A DNA stretch of 64,000 nt from Diphasiastrum complanatum (GCA_029204225.1 CM055096.1:191001-255000), one strand, 5' to 3'; positions 32,498-45,364 are shown, numbered from the stretch's first letter. The notes: a model not told the origin generated them from the letters alone. Made by a program: numbers and translations.

Positions 32498-34838
32498 AAT
32501 TATCTCCCAAAAATATTGTGTAAGCACTTGTGGACTTTCTATCCACCTTATCACCTATAAAATCCGAATCTAAAAAGGCAACAAGGCTTAATTCATGTCT
32601 TTTAAACAAAGTCCATAGTCTTGAGTAGATGCAACATATCTCAAGATCCTCTTTCTCTTTTTCCAATCATGGATCTTTGGATTTTGCATGCTTTGACTAA
32701 GCTTATGCACACTAAAACTAAGATCAGCCCTAGTGATAGTGATCCATATTAAAGAGCCTATTAGACTTCTAAAAAGTGTGATGTCCTCAAAGGATGCTTC
32801 ATCACAAGTTTTAGTGTCTTTAACATTAGACTCCATAGGAGTATCTATGCTTTTACAATCTTGCATTTTAAACTTCTTAAGCATAGATCTTACATAACTT
32901 TCTTGAGAAATGAAAGCTAGTTTCAAGCCATAAAGACTTTTCAAAAGTAAGCATACTTTTGATCCTTTTCCATTTACAACAAAACCTAGAGGTTGATGCA
33001 AATATATTTCTTCTTCTAAGTAACCATTTAAGAAAGCATTGGAAACATCAAGTTTAAGCATGTTCCAATCATAAAATCAACAAATAGCAATGAGGATTCT
33101 AATGGTTACCATCTTTGCTACGGGAGCAAAGGTCTCTCTATGATCTATGCCTTTCATTTGGGCATAGCCTTTAGCACAAAGCCTTGCTTTTAACTTGTTG
33201 ATTGATCCATCATTATTGAGCTTGATTTTATGGACCCACTTGCATCCAATGACATGCTTGTCATAAGGTGGATCTACAACTTGCCAAGTCTCATTTTGCA
33301 TCAAAGCTTCATACTCAGTCTCCATAGCTTTGATCCAATCCTTTGATTGAAGAGCTTCCTCCACACTTGATGGTTCTTCAATGGAAGTGTGAAAAGCATG
33401 TAGAGAACTTGAACCCTACACTTGTTTGTCTTTTTCCAAGTAAGTGAGCCTTCTAGACTTGGATCTCTCTCGGGTTGAGTCACCGGTAGTAGACTTGGCT
33501 TCTCTTGTGATCTCGGCCCCAACAAATCTTCATCATGATCAATACTTGATGAAGAGGCTCCTCCTTGATGAATAAGCTCTTGGGATTCCTGCACATTTTC
33601 CTTCATGTACATTCAATCTTCATGGAAGATCACATCTCTACTTATCATAGTTTGATTAGTAGATGGAACAAAGATCCTATAGGCCCTACTTGAGTAGCCT
33701 ATCATAATGCCTTTAAGAGCATTAGCATCATCTTTTTTTCTTGTTTCAAGAGGTACATGTACAAATCATACACATCCAAATGTTCTAAGATAATTTAACC
33801 TTGGGTTTTCTTCCATACAACTTTTCATAAGGTGAAATATCTTCTATAGCATGATTTGGCAAGAAATTGCAAAGATAGTTAGCACATCCTATTGCTTCTC
33901 CCCAAAAATCTTTAGAAAGAGAAGCTTCTAGTCTAAGTGCCTATGCACATTCACATAGAGTTTTTTTTCTCTCGGCCACTCCATTAGATTGAGGAGAGTA
34001 GGCACAAGTGAAATCTCTTCTAATGCCAAAATCATTACAAAAGTTTATGAACTTTGTGGAGATGTATTTACCTCTATCATCACTTCTCAAAGCTTAATTT
34101 TACAAGATAGTTGATTCTCAACGAAAGCTTTGAGCTTCACAAAAGTTTCGTATGCAAGTGCTTTAAAAGATAAGAGGTAAACCCAACAAAAATGTGAGTA
34201 ATCATCAATAAATGTTATAAAACATGTTGCTCCACCTTTGCTCTTGGTGGATGAGAAATGGATGTCACTATGGATGAGTTCCAAAGGTGCTTTGGACTTG
34301 ATGGTTGATCTTTGATGTGGTCTTGCATGTGATTTGGCCAATGCACATGCATCACAAGGACTTGGCTCCTTGATCATGGACTTAGGCAAACCATGAGCTA
34401 GCTCCAACTTGCACCTAGATTGCATGGCCTTGGAGTTGGGATGGCCCAACCTCCTATGCCATAGATCTTCACTTGAAAGCTTTCCTTGTAACCCCAATAT
34501 CCGAGAAAAGATTAGCATTTCCATTTCCATCAAGCTTTAATAACCTTCCAAAACGAGAATATGATGCTACTATATCATCATTTTTTGTGATCAAACAAGT
34601 ACCATCTCTAAAATCTACTTGTAGGCCATCATCATTGAGCTGGCCTACACTTATTAGATTTTTAGTCAAACTAGAAACATAGAGCACATCATTAAGATCA
34701 AGCTTATCTAAAGATATGTATCCTATGCCTGCTATCATACATTCCTCATCATTTGCGGTATAGATACAACTTCTAGATTACAAAAAGAGTTTTTATCACT
34801 ACTCATGTGGGGTGAAGCACCACTAATAAAAGAGTTTT
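32481..34838 (-). pseudogene. Copia H protease to RNase H, defective
   Basis: On the minus strand the remnant starts at a truncated protease (FISGASPHM at about 34830), then DVLYVSSLTKNL, the integrase finger (LWHRRLGHPNSKA), integrase core (ELIHSDIHFSS, FIDDYSHFCWVYLL, NGVAERK), a decayed integrase C-terminus, RT start (EALQSKDWIKAMETEYEALM, GCKWVHKIKLN, APVAKMVTIRIL) and RT palm. Near 32920 the sequence jumps from SLYGLK to FISQESYVRSML, an internal deletion that removes YVDD. RNase H is cut after a few motifs (DSDFIGDKVDRKSTSAY). Frameshifts lie near 34500, 33600 and 33070. It cannot encode active RT. It is closely related to Copia C, G1 and G2. Confidence 0.9.
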
Positions 34839-34841
34839 GTC

Positions 34842-35539
34842 AATGTGAAGACTAAGAAGACAATTATGAATGCATTTTGCCCTTCAATAAAGGGTGGTTA
34901 TAAAGAAGAGACACTTCAAATGGTCAGTGGAGCAGTTTCCACTGTGGCTTATTCTACGATTCAAAAGACAATCAATTTGCTATGGACACATGTCCAATGG
35001 ATATGAAAAGTTTTATGATAATTGGTAGAATTGAATTCAATGGATCGGATTCAAGGAAGAAGAAAAGATTCTGGTGTTTTGAAGAGGACGGATTTTCAAA
35101 CCATTTTTCTCCCACGCAAGGAGAAGGGGAAGGAGGCTTTTGGAGGAGGAGACATTCGTTCATTCAGAGTAGAAGAGAGTTTCTTGTTTTCTTGAAGGAA
35201 GAGCAGGGAGCATTCATTCATTCTGGTGATGAAGAGAGACAGGGAGTCTTCCACTGCATTCTCTTGGATAGTACGTTGATTTGATCCTGGAAATGATGAT
35301 GGGAAGAGTATGTTTCATTCAGATATGTGTGCTCTCTTGCCTGCTGGTTCCTTGTTGATCAGTCTACGCTCGACACAGATCTACCTCTCTCTTTTTCTAT
35401 GCTGGACAGACATGTATCTCTACCTGTCTCGCTAGAAAGCCCACTCCACATATCTCTCTCTCATCTCAGTCGCATCATCTATCTCTCTCTCTATCTCAGT
35501 CGCATCATCTATCTCTCTCTCTATCTCAGTCACTACATA

Positions 35540-35607
<68 letters not shown>

Positions 35608-35752
35608 CTGTTGCGGCCTTCCTTCCCTCTTCCTTTCTCTCTCATACCCGCGATCCACCTCCCTTATCTCGTTCAGTCCTAGCTCTCTTCCTATCTCTCG
35701 AAGACGACCCGTCCAACTTACCTCGGAACCGGCAATTCATGAAGTTAAAGCT
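34842..35752. other. Gypsy D internal DNA before ORF3, no clear gene
   Basis: It lies between the truncated Copia H and the Gypsy D ORF3. Frames here are short or driven by low complexity. The right half is CT-rich. It may contain the eroded part of Gypsy D between integrase and ORF3, but no integrase motif is visible. Confidence 0.35.
35460..35605. repeat. 30-bp tandem repeat and (CT)n microsatellite
   Basis: A 30-bp unit containing ATCTCAGTCGCATCATCTAT occurs twice with a third partial copy (35460-35540). It is followed by about 32 uninterrupted CT repeats at 35542-35605. Confidence 0.95.
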
Positions 35753-36550
35753 ATGTTTGGAAGTTTTCACAAGAGGAGCCAGGCCTTTCGAAGACCGAAG
35801 TCCGTGGAGGAGAAAATCAATGAATTTTTATCAAAGTATCCCCACGAGTCATCAAGAGGCGGCTGGCAGATATCGTTTTTTGCTCAGACAATCAAGGGCA
35901 ACAAATTGCAGGTACTACCCGGCATCCAACCACAACCAGAGTGGCGTCAGCAGTTGTTCGAAAGAGACCCTGCGACCATCAGGGTCTACGTGACGAGTCC
36001 ACAACAATTACGGGTGAACGCGCACTTCCTGCCATGTCCAGAAAAATCCAAATGGGCGGAATGCGGCACCCGTCTGGACAAGATCACACTTCAGAATTTC
36101 AATTGGTCGGTCATACAATCATAATATGGGTGGACTACAGATGTAGACTCCAGAAGGGCTCTCACCGCATTTGCCAACCAATGCATCAATTGTCCTGATC
36201 CCACAGTCCGCGCGGTAGCCACTTATGCCCGGGACTTAGAACATCTGATGGGGATCAAAACTAAATGGGACAATTTTCTCCCATCCATATTCTTTGATGT
36301 TAATAAGGCGCTACCTTCAGACAAAATCAAAGATCAGCTGCCAATAGCTCGTGTCTATTATCGAGCTGCGCTTCAGGGTGATCCATGGACACGCCGATTC
36401 CAAACATGGCTCGACCAAAATTGGCTGCGAGGGGCCCACAAGTCTCTTCACACGCCAAAAGACTTGAAGAAATTGGACCGCCTCAACTTTATGGAGGACG
36501 TCACCACCTACCTCATCCAGCAAAGGCAGGCGAAGAAAACGCTCTACTAA
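35753..36550 (+). pseudogene. Gypsy D ORF3 with one in-frame stop
   Basis: 266 codons from ATG 35753 (MFGSFHKR) to TAA 36548-36550, interrupted only by TAA at 36122-36124; the same frame resumes at once. It shares its order of motifs with the C-terminal third of Gypsy B ORF3: FLSKYP (EFAKKYP in B), QPQPEWRQQLF (DPQPLWRLQLF), YVTSPQQLRVN (YLEAPSYIRTN), NKALPSDK (NKLLRTQD), ARVYYRAAL (ARLYYRVAL). It ends about 47 bp before the LTR, as in B. The frame stays open upstream through the CT repeat to 35327, but that Leu/Ser-rich extension is discounted. It is shorter than B ORF3 and lacks the N-terminal and coiled-coil parts, so the 5' end may be lost or the D protein may be simpler. No enzyme motif is recognised. 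Confidence 0.65.
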
Positions 36551-36596
36551 ACCGGTAGAGTGCCGAGGGACTGGCACTACTTTAGACCATGGGTCT

Positions 36597-37409
36597 TGTT
36601 GGGGGTATTCCCAACAAAGTGTAAATAAATAAAATCATTTAATAAAATGTGTTGCGAGGGCATGACATCTTGTGCGCGTAAGCCCATGGCCCAATGAGCA
36701 CGCAAGTAAAGTTGTAAATAAAATAAACCTGACTTGGGCCTTGGAATTAAAATAAAACTAGAGGCCCAAAGTCATTTTTAAACTTAGAGATTATTTTTTA
36801 GAGTTGGGTCCAAATTGGGACTCACATGAATCTTGGAATTACCAATGTATTTTTTGTGGACCCTTGGGATCAAGTTGGGTCCAAGATGAATGGATAGGAT
36901 CATTGTGAACATTAGCCAATAGGATTGAGGGGCAAGGGCCTTCCCGATTTTATAAAAAGGCACCATTTGTACACTATTTTCATGCTTAATGAGAAGGAGG
37001 AAACTGTACCAATTTTGGAAGAGAAGCATCCTCATTTGCAATTCAATGCTTGCTATTGCTCTTGTTGTTGTCTATTGCATTCAAGTTCATGCTTTTTGGT
37101 TTCAATAGTTTATGTTTCTCCTTTAGCAAGTACAATGTGCATTTGAGCTAACCTCCACCCTCCCTCTATCTCTCTCTTCTATCTTCTTTTCCCTCCATCT
37201 TATCTAATCATCCCCTTCCTTTCACCTACCATCATGATGAATGTTAGTGTAGAGGAGTAGAGTTAAGGGAGAGTAGTGTTAGTGGTAAGTAGAGTTAAGG
37301 GAGAGTAGTGTTAGTGGTAAGTAGAGTTAAGGGAGAAAGTAGGAAACTAACTAAAAATAGTATCTATGCATAGTTAGGTACCTATCCAGTGATCTAACCC
37401 TTGTTGACA
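36597..37409 (+). repeat. Gypsy D LTR following ORF3 (3' LTR)
   Basis: It runs TGTTGGGGGTATTCCCAACA to TTGTTGACA (813 bp). Its start is an inverted repeat in itself (TGTTGGG/CCCAACA). It aligns along its length with 58768-59551 at moderate divergence, sharing TTTATAAAAAGGCACC (TATA box, about 36950) and a CT-rich segment. Confidence 0.85.
37257..37340 (+). repeat. ~32-bp tandem repeat within D LTR
   Basis: TAGAGTTAAGGGAGAGTAGTG followed by TTAGTGGTAAG occurs twice in tandem, with the start of a third copy. The LTR at 58768 has a shorter form, so copy number varies within the family. Confidence 0.85.
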
Positions 37410-37448
37410 GGTGGGAGGGCTATACTACGCGAGATCTTCGACCCTACA

Positions 37449-37852
37449 GGGGGACTATTCTTATGATGGCTAAATCAAGCCATGTGAATGAAGAATCAAC
37501 TCATGAAGTTAGCAAATGAAGACCTTGATTGCGTTATACCTACACATGTTGCTTTGTCCTCACTAGGCTAATGAGCAAGTGCACATCTAACAACATATTG
37601 AAAGTGTCATCATGTATGTGAATGGTTTTTTCCAATTAGAAGGTTCAAGAATAGATGAAAAGCAATATGAACGAGACCAAGGTTCATGCACTAAAGTGAA
37701 CAAAATCTAGCACACTCTGGGGCATCATATGTCCTTCAAGCAAGGATGTTGACATAATAGAGTGAACTCGAAATAGGACAACATACTCCACACCTTATGG
37801 AATCTACCTACCCAAGCTAGTGCCATCAACAACATCATGCATTTTTTGGGAA
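37449..37852. repeat. Left arm of a ~400-bp inverted repeat
   Basis: The reverse complement matches 40830-41260 nearly throughout, from GGGGGACTATTC at the outer end to TTTTTTGGGAAG at the inner end. The right arm is about 27 bp longer. No coding content. Confidence 0.9.
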
Positions 37853-38250
37853 GACTTGTAGCTCACTTCCTTCAATGTCTTCTCCTAGAAGCACTTTGCG
37901 ACTATCCTCTCCTTCTTCGACTAAATTTAGCTCTTTGGTGTAGGTAGTACCTTCATAAACAACGGCCCCAGCGGAGGTATATTTTGTTGCTTCTCTCTTT
38001 GCTCTACGCATGACTACTACCACCTCATCCATTTCGTAATCCTTTAAGTACTGTGGCATGTCATGGAAGGGTTTGGGCTCTTCAATGACATCCTTTCATA
38101 TTTTAGCTTGCGCTTTGTGGGAGGTCATCAGTTCGGTTTTAATGCCTCATTTGTCACTCTTGGCCTTCCACTCAAATGTTTTGGCCTTGTATAGTGGCTT
38201 GTGTTCGAGAGATGGTGGCTTTTTGTCGTTAAGCCGCATTTATTTGAAAG
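37853..38250 (-). pseudogene. Gypsy pol fragment upstream of RT
   Basis: On the minus strand 38059-37835 reads MPQYLKDYEMDEVVVVMRR and continues through an acidic stretch. A PxYxKDYxxxxV motif is also found just before RT in Gypsy B (VPAYFKDYTIEDV, about 24760). Upstream, in the same frame with stops, are Lys/Pro-rich segments typical of that linker. It stops at the inner edge of the inverted-repeat arm. Too short to assign to a family. Confidence 0.5.
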
Positions 38251-40829
38251 CTTTGTCAAAATTCTGCACATCTTTCGATGACTTCGAACTCGACTATGTG
38301 GTTTTTGTTCGAATTTTGATGAGTTTTCTAAATATTCAAATTCTTTGTTGCTTTCTCAGATTTTGTCATGTGAGATCAGTTAACCCAAATTTACTATAAT
38401 CATAGTTATACATCATAATCATCGTACAATTTTTAATACACCTCAATATTTGTGCCAAGAACATTAAGGAGTCTCATATCGAGGTACCTTATTTATCCAT
38501 GTCACAAATCCAAATCTAGAGAGTCGTAATGCATTAAGACATGTACTTCTTTTTGCTTGTTAATTGAAGGGACTATGCCACTTATGTTAGCATATAGAGA
38601 GCCCACTATAACAAATCGAAGATTACTATGATTTGCTGCCTGGTACAATTTTGCACAATGTTGCAATTGGTGTCATGAAACCTCTCATAATCGACGTTCT
38701 CTCATGCTTGCAAACATGGTTGAGAGCTCTACTATCATTCGTGCTAGTTTGAATATCAATTGTGATTCAAACTATTGTTCACAATTTTCTCAGACATTGT
38801 GGCATAATGCAAATCAATAGACCTCTTGAAGGTTGATCTTTCAATCTTGGTATGCAACAAATTTTTGGGACTTTCAAACTCTAAAATAGTTCCAAGTGCC
38901 TAAATGCAGCAAATCACTTCTATGAAAATTATTTTATTTCGACAAAAGACTATAAATTATTTGATGTCAAAGATTAAGGACTGTTGGGCCTATCTAAGTA
39001 TGGTTTATTTTTAGCATGGATGGATATGTTATAGGTCAATTATTAGTATGAATTATATCATGAAAGAGGAGGGCATTAATGTCGGACATTTTGCATTCAA
39101 ATCCTTTTCAGCGGACTATGAAGATCAAGAAGTTTGCACCGATTGGAGCCCAAATATGCCACGTATATAATTTGTTTATGTTTGGCAGTTTTGTCTTCAA
39201 AGGAAACACATAAAATTGCAAGAAAAGACAAAACAATGGAAAGTCGACTGCATAAATGCTCTAAAGTATGAGGGTGACAAACCCATCGTCCAATCGGACG
39301 GAGACTAATCTGCTTGTACTATGCAGAGTCGCATCATGAGCGTATGCAAAAGAATGAGGAATTAATTTACCCCAGCTGTAGATATGAAGATTGAGCAGTC
39401 AAATATAGTGTACCAGATAATAGAATTAGAGCAACTGAACAACTGCAGCCTAAACATCACAAAGCAAACATGAATTTGTTGATAGCTTAAATTGAATTTG
39501 ATAAGATGAAACGCAATTTTAGTAAGCAGAAATTGCATTCTCGATGATGATGTTTAGATAAGGATCATTATGTTAGATGTATAAAATCGCTACAGAGAAG
39601 TAGTTCATAAGGCTATTCCCTGGAAGATTAAACCAAATGGCAAGTGAATAAGCTCTATCCTACGCTATTATAGTCAAAACTAGAGAATTGTTCAAGCCGC
39701 GCCAACTTTAATCAGGGCATTCCTATGTCTAATCTTGTACTTAGATGGAGTATATGGGGAATAGCCCTCTCAACATCAACTACCTACGACCTTTATGTTC
39801 AAGTTTACTTTCTGTCACGTACGATCATATGCTGACAGACGATCATATGATGCAGTGATCTTAAAAAATAGACAAATACAAACAAGGACAATTGTTGAAA
39901 TTTACAATTTATAATTTCATTTTAAGATTCGTAAGCTTTTTAGTCAACTAGTTTTAGTTATAAATTTCAAGGTTTAAGGTTTTATTCTGCCCATTTAACG
40001 ATCTTACGAAAACCTTACGAGTTTTTGAAAAAAATTTGTTTGAAACTTTTTTATGAGCGCTCTGATATGATGTCGCCTTCTTCTTTAAGCAAGCTGACAA
40101 CTTGCAAGGGCAGGCCAGTTACGGCCGATTCAAGGACCATGACTGTAGGCATATATGTCGAAACTTGAAAAGCATTATTAAGCAAGAGCAGGTCCCTCCC
40201 TCCCGATTCCCTATATACGGCCCATTCAAAGACCAAGCTGATATGCTACACACAGTTCCTGCAAAGTGATTTGCCCTGGCCCCCTGGGCCATAATCACCA
40301 TCACTGGTCTTTGTCAACTGTCTCTTGCAATACGGAGCAAGGACAGCACGACATAAGCAAAAGAATTCATCCATCCATCCAGGCCAGCTGACGTTTATGT
40401 ACTACCCTACTAAACTTCCTGTTAGCAGAGTTTGAATTTTGTCAGCCATTCATTGAATCCATTATCTTGTAAACTCTAGTTTTTTAAGAAACGGCTTTCC
40501 GAGCTGCAGCTTCACATCTTAGATCACTCCACTTTCATGCGTTAAGCTATTGTAGATCACACAAAACCGTTGACATTGGTCATTGTAAGAAGAAATAAAT
40601 CATGAAACAGGCAAGGGAAGATCCCCAAATCTTTTAATGCTGCATTTTGTCCAACATCTATGCTTTTTAGTTGGGTTTTGAGCAAGCATAAACATTCTCA
40701 TTGGCCATGTTGAGTGATGGCCTTCATCAAGAAGGATGTGATATATTCACCTACCGCAAAGGGTAACAAATTCACTTCAAACAAATGCACATGGACTTAT
40801 TTTTGGGCACACAAAGAAATAAGGAATTT
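38251..40829. other. Unassigned DNA between inverted-repeat arms
   Basis: About 2.6 kb with no convincing frame, LTR, terminal repeat or RNA gene. Near 39830-39862 GATCATATG occurs twice (ACGATCATATGCTGACAGACGATCATATGATG). Confidence 0.4.
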
Positions 40830-41260
40830 CTTCCCAAAAAATGCATGATGTTGTTGATGGCACTAGCTTGGGTAGGTAGACTCCATAAGGTGTGGAGTCT
40901 GTTGTCCTATTTCGAGTTCACTCTATTATTTCAACATCCTTGCTTGAAAGACATATGATGCCCCAGAGTGTGCTAGATTTTGTTCACCTTAGTGCATGAA
41001 CCTTGGTCTCGTTCATATTGCTTTTCATCTATTCTTGAACCTTCTAATTGGAAAAAACCATTTCACATACATGATGACACTTTCAATATGTTGTTAGGTG
41101 TGCACTTGCTCATTAGCCTAGTGAGGACAAAGATTACAACATGTGTAGGTATTATGCAATCAAGGTATTGACCATTGTTGAAAAGAGTTCATTTGCTAAC
41201 TTCATGAGTTGATTCTTCACTCACATGGCCTGATTTAGCCATCATAAGAATAGTCCCCCC
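40830..41260. repeat. Right arm of the ~400-bp inverted repeat
   Basis: Reverse complement of 37449-37852, with scattered substitutions and a short extra segment around 41165-41190. Confidence 0.9.
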
Positions 41261-42104
41261 CTAATGTTTCAAACACGTCAAATTAGATTGCATCAAACTT
41301 ACACATGCTACTTCAATGCATCAACTCAAATTCAAGCCTATCATATTATTAAAGCTTCAAGATGTGCACATGCTATCTCATTATTCAAACAAGTTATCAA
41401 ACAATCCTAAGAATGAACATACGTTCTCTTTAACAATTTAAGACTAATTCAATGTGAATTATACATGTTATTCAACCACGCAAAATGCACACATAACATG
41501 ATAAGCAAACATACTTATAGAGAAAACTTGAACATACCTCACAGACTAGTAGAGACTCCTCCTACTTCAGCTACTTCCAAAATTTAGAGGGGCTAAAAAA
41601 AGGGTAGTCATCAAGCAATAAAGTCATCCCAGTTCATGAGCCTATGAGTGCTCCTTAATAAATCAAGAGTTGTACAAATTGTGTGGGCATGTTCTATTAT
41701 TTTATAAGGTGATGAAATTGTTGGTTCTTGAGATATTCAGAAGTCCATGGTGTATAGTAGAACCTTTTTTTTGGTGTGGCGAACAACAAACAACATATAG
41801 AAAAGTACGTGTGGTCTTCATAATGTTTGAAAATCAAGTTTTAAATTAGACTCTAGCAAGTCATGATTAGCTACAGTTTGCTCTTTAGAAATCAATAAAT
41901 AGGCAATATTTGGCATGAAACATGCATTGGGATAGGGCCAAATTGTCATTAAATGTTTAATAGGAGGTCATCAGTTCATAGATTAGTAAATGGAGAGTTT
42001 TGGCAAAAAAATGGGATGCTAAAAGTGGGCTATATGTGCGACAAGGACAACGGCCTCTATTCTGTTGCGGCCTGTGAAGAACGTAACATCCATTCCCATC
42101 ATAG
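41261..42104. other. A/T-rich DNA before Copia F1, no gene
   Basis: No frame of interest. It may include the eroded 5' LTR of Copia F1, since a primer-site-like sequence follows at 42105, but I see no matching LTR copy. Confidence 0.35.
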
Positions 42105-42116
42105 TGGTACTAGAGC
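42105..42116 (+). promoter_or_regulatory. Degenerate Met-tRNA primer site of Copia F1
   Basis: TGGTACTAGAGC differs from TGGTATCAGAGC at two positions and lies about 100 bp upstream of the decayed gag. Confidence 0.45.
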
Positions 42117-42217
42117 TAATAATTTTGGATGCACTAGAGTCTTGAGATAAAGAATCTTATAAGTTCATAATTGAGAGCTAGTTCATATCTGATTTGTAAT
42201 TTTTGTCCATCGATCAT

Positions 42218-45200
42218 CAGTGAAGTTTCAACCTCAAAGAATTGCTTTTAACAAGTTCAATGGAGATGATTTCCACATGTGAAAACTCAAGATGAGGATG
42301 ATCCTGATTGAAAGGGAGCTATGGGAATACGTTAATGGTTCTATAACAAAAGCAAAAGATGGCAAAGCTCTTGCCATTGTATCCTTGAACATGAAAGACA
42401 ATCAGATAGCTCATGTATCAAATTGTAGCACTTCAAAATAAGCATGGGACATTGTGACAAGGATTTGTGAAATGTCAGATGTATTGATTCGTCTCTTTCT
42501 AAGAAAATAAGGTCCTAAACCTCAAAATGAGTGAAGGCACCTCAATCAATGATCATCTGAATGAGTTCAAGTAGTTGTTGAATCAATTAGCTACCATAGG
42601 TTTTCATATTTCAAAAAAAGACTCTACTATGTCTCTTCTTGCTAGTCTTCCACCCTCCTACGACAATCTAGTATTGCTTTTACTCCTATTTATTCCAATC
42701 ACAACAACAACACAATCAACAATAACAACCTGCCAAGACCAAACTCTTTTGCAGATACTACAAAAGATCCAATCACGACATCAAAGACTATCGAATCCTC
42801 AAACACAATGACGCGAGAAAGAAGATACAACAGCACCAAGAAGGAGGCTCTGACTCTGTCAAAAATTTCCAAGAAGAAAAAAAGACATTGATGGTACAAG
42901 ATCAATCATGCAAAGATGCCTATGACCAGGTATCTAGATTCAGGTGCTTGTCAGCACATCACTCCATGTAAGAACCTATTCTCGAATCTCACAACAACTG
43001 AATCAAAGTACATTTTCTTTGGTGACTCAAGTTCACGTAAAGTCTAAGGCCAAGGCTCTATTCGACTACAATTCCCAGATGATATCACTAGACAATTAGA
43101 CGGTGAACTCTATGTACCCAGATTAACAAAGAATTTATTGTCTATAAGCAAGATCACTGATCAAGGTTATAGAGCTTTGTTTACTGCTAGTCAATGAACC
43201 ATTCTTGATAAGAATTCAAATGAAATTTTTTTTTTACACAAAGAAGGTAATTTATATATCTTCAGTCATGATTATGCACTTTCTGTGAGTAATTCTAATG
43301 ATCATGTATGGCATAAAAATTTAGGTCATTTAAACATGAGGTCCATCTTGTACTTGCATCATAATAACATGGTCAAGGACATGGTCATTAATGTCCACAG
43401 CTAATCAAAATGTCTGTGAGAATTGCTTGCTAGGAAAACAACCTAGAACAAGATTTCCTAAAGGACAAGCCAAAAGAGCGAAGTCCATTATGGAATTGTT
43501 TCATAGTGATTTATGTGGTCCTATGAGTGTGTCTTCCTTGGGTAATGCTTTATATTTCATCACCTTTATTGATGACTACTCCTAATTTACCAAAACTATA
43601 TTCATCAAGAACAAGTTTGAAGCATTCAACTGTTTCAAAGAATATGAACAGTTTGTTGAGACTCAAACTGGTCAAAAGATCAAGACCCTATGGTCTGATT
43701 CAGGGGGAGAGTACATGTCTGATGAAAGGGCAGACTATTTATCTTCCTGCGACATGCTCCACCAGTTCACTGCCAGCTACACTCCGCAACAGAATGGCAT
43801 AGCTGAAAGAAAGAATCGAACATTGTTGGAAGCTGCACGATCCATGATAGTCAATGCTCAGTTACTCAAATTTTTTTGGGCTGAAGCAGTTTCTACAATC
43901 TACTATCTGCAAAATTACTCCAGTGCAAAGGCAGTTGACTCCAAAACTCCGTTTGAAGCTTACTATGGTTACAAACCAAGTCTGAAATACCTTTGTGTGT
44001 TTGAATGCCTCTGCTATGCACAAATATGTGTTCAAATGCCTCTGCTATGCACAAATACCATCTGATCCAAGGAAGAAACTTGACCCAATAAGCTGTAAGT
44101 ATATTTTCATTGGCTACTCAACATCACATAAGGCATACCACATTTATGATGTTGATACATGTCAGATCTCAATCAGCCAAGATGTTGTCTTTCTTGAACA
44201 CAAATTTTATGATTTTAAGCAGAAGCATCAAATGCAAGAGTTTGTTCCAACAACTCCATTTACCATCAATAGGCCTAGACCTATGATCGTTCAACCACAA
44301 CATGAAGATATCCTAGTCATTCACCCAGGAGAGACATCTACTCAAGAACCTATAGTTCAAAGATCTACATGACAACAACAACAACCCGATTGTTTTGTCA
44401 GTCAGACATTTATCAGTCATGATGAACCTGCTACCATTACAGAAGTATTGTTAGTGTCAGATGTAGACAATTGGAAAGCTACCATGGATGCTGAGTACCA
44501 TTCATTAATGAAGAACAAGACCTAAAGTCTTGTTAATCCTCATGTAAGTACAAACCTATTGACACTAGGTGGATCTTCAAACTATAGCTTAAGCCAGATG
44601 GATCAATATTCAAATGGAAAGCTCAGTTGGTGGTTAAAGGATATGAGTAAGTTTACAGAATAGATTATATTGACACTTTCAGTTTAGTGGTAAAGCATCA
44701 ATCTATTCAAACCTTGCTGGCTATAGCTGCTGTAGAGGATTTGGACATTCACCAGATAGATGTCCAGACACCATTCCTTCATGGATATATACATGAAGAC
44801 ATATTCATTTATCAACCAGAAGGTTAAGTCCTTCAAGGCCAAGAGCATATGGTATGTAAATTGTAGAAAGCACTTTAAGGGCCTAGTATGAAACAATTAA
44901 TCACTTCTTCTTGCAGCACAACTTTACTTTTTGCTCCACAAACTCAAATGTGTATATCAAGTGTAAAGACCCAAGCTATGTCATAATAACATTATATGTT
45001 GTTGATTCTTTAATTATCAGCAATTCAAATCAGTTACTGTATGAAACAAAATCTTTGCTTTGAACAAAATTTGAGATGACTGATTTAGTCCTAGTTCATT
45101 ACCTACTTGGTATGGAGATCACCAAAGATCGTGCAAGCATAAGGATCGCCATAAGCCAAGAATCCTATTTGATCAATGTACTTCGCAGATATGGCACGGA

Positions 45201-45364
45201 GGACTGTAAGCCGATAAACTCACCCATGGATCCAGGATCCAAACTATCTAAAGACATGTGTTCCAAAACTCAAGCAGAAAGAAATGTGCAAATATCCATA
45301 TCAGACAATAATCAAATCAATCATGTATTTTGTGATCTGCACACGACTTGATCTAGCAGCAAGT
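42218..45364 (+). pseudogene. Copia F1 gag-pol, heavily decayed
   Basis: The gag remnant (FNGDDFHM, WEYVNGS, NHLNEFK-like) spans 42218-42700. Protease appears as YLDSGACQHITP near 42940, the integrase finger as VWHKNLGHLNM near 43310 and CENCLLGKQPR at 43412, and the integrase core as HSDLCGPM, FITFIDDYS, SDSGGEY and TPQQNGIAERKNRTLLE (43497-43840). A 31-bp tandem duplication at 43996-44057 shifts the frame in the integrase C-terminus. RT is riddled with stops, and its active site reads YVVD (44995-45006) instead of YVDD. RNase H breaks off at VICTRLDLAAS (45364), where the LTR of Copia F2 on the other strand begins. Its closest relative in the window is F2 rather than the G1/G2 group. Confidence 0.88.
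43996..44057 (+). repeat. 31-bp tandem duplication inside Copia F1
   Basis: A 31-bp segment containing GAATGCCTCTGCTATGCAC is repeated immediately with one or two changes. 31 is not a multiple of three, so it breaks the reading frame. Confidence 0.95.

Noticed and set aside
35327-35752. Open frame leading into Gypsy D ORF3
   Set aside because: It is Leu/Ser alternation from the CT microsatellite; the conserved part starts at 35753.
40051-40304. Overlapping 61-codon minus-strand frames
   Set aside because: No similarity, no start context and overlapping alternatives; consistent with chance.
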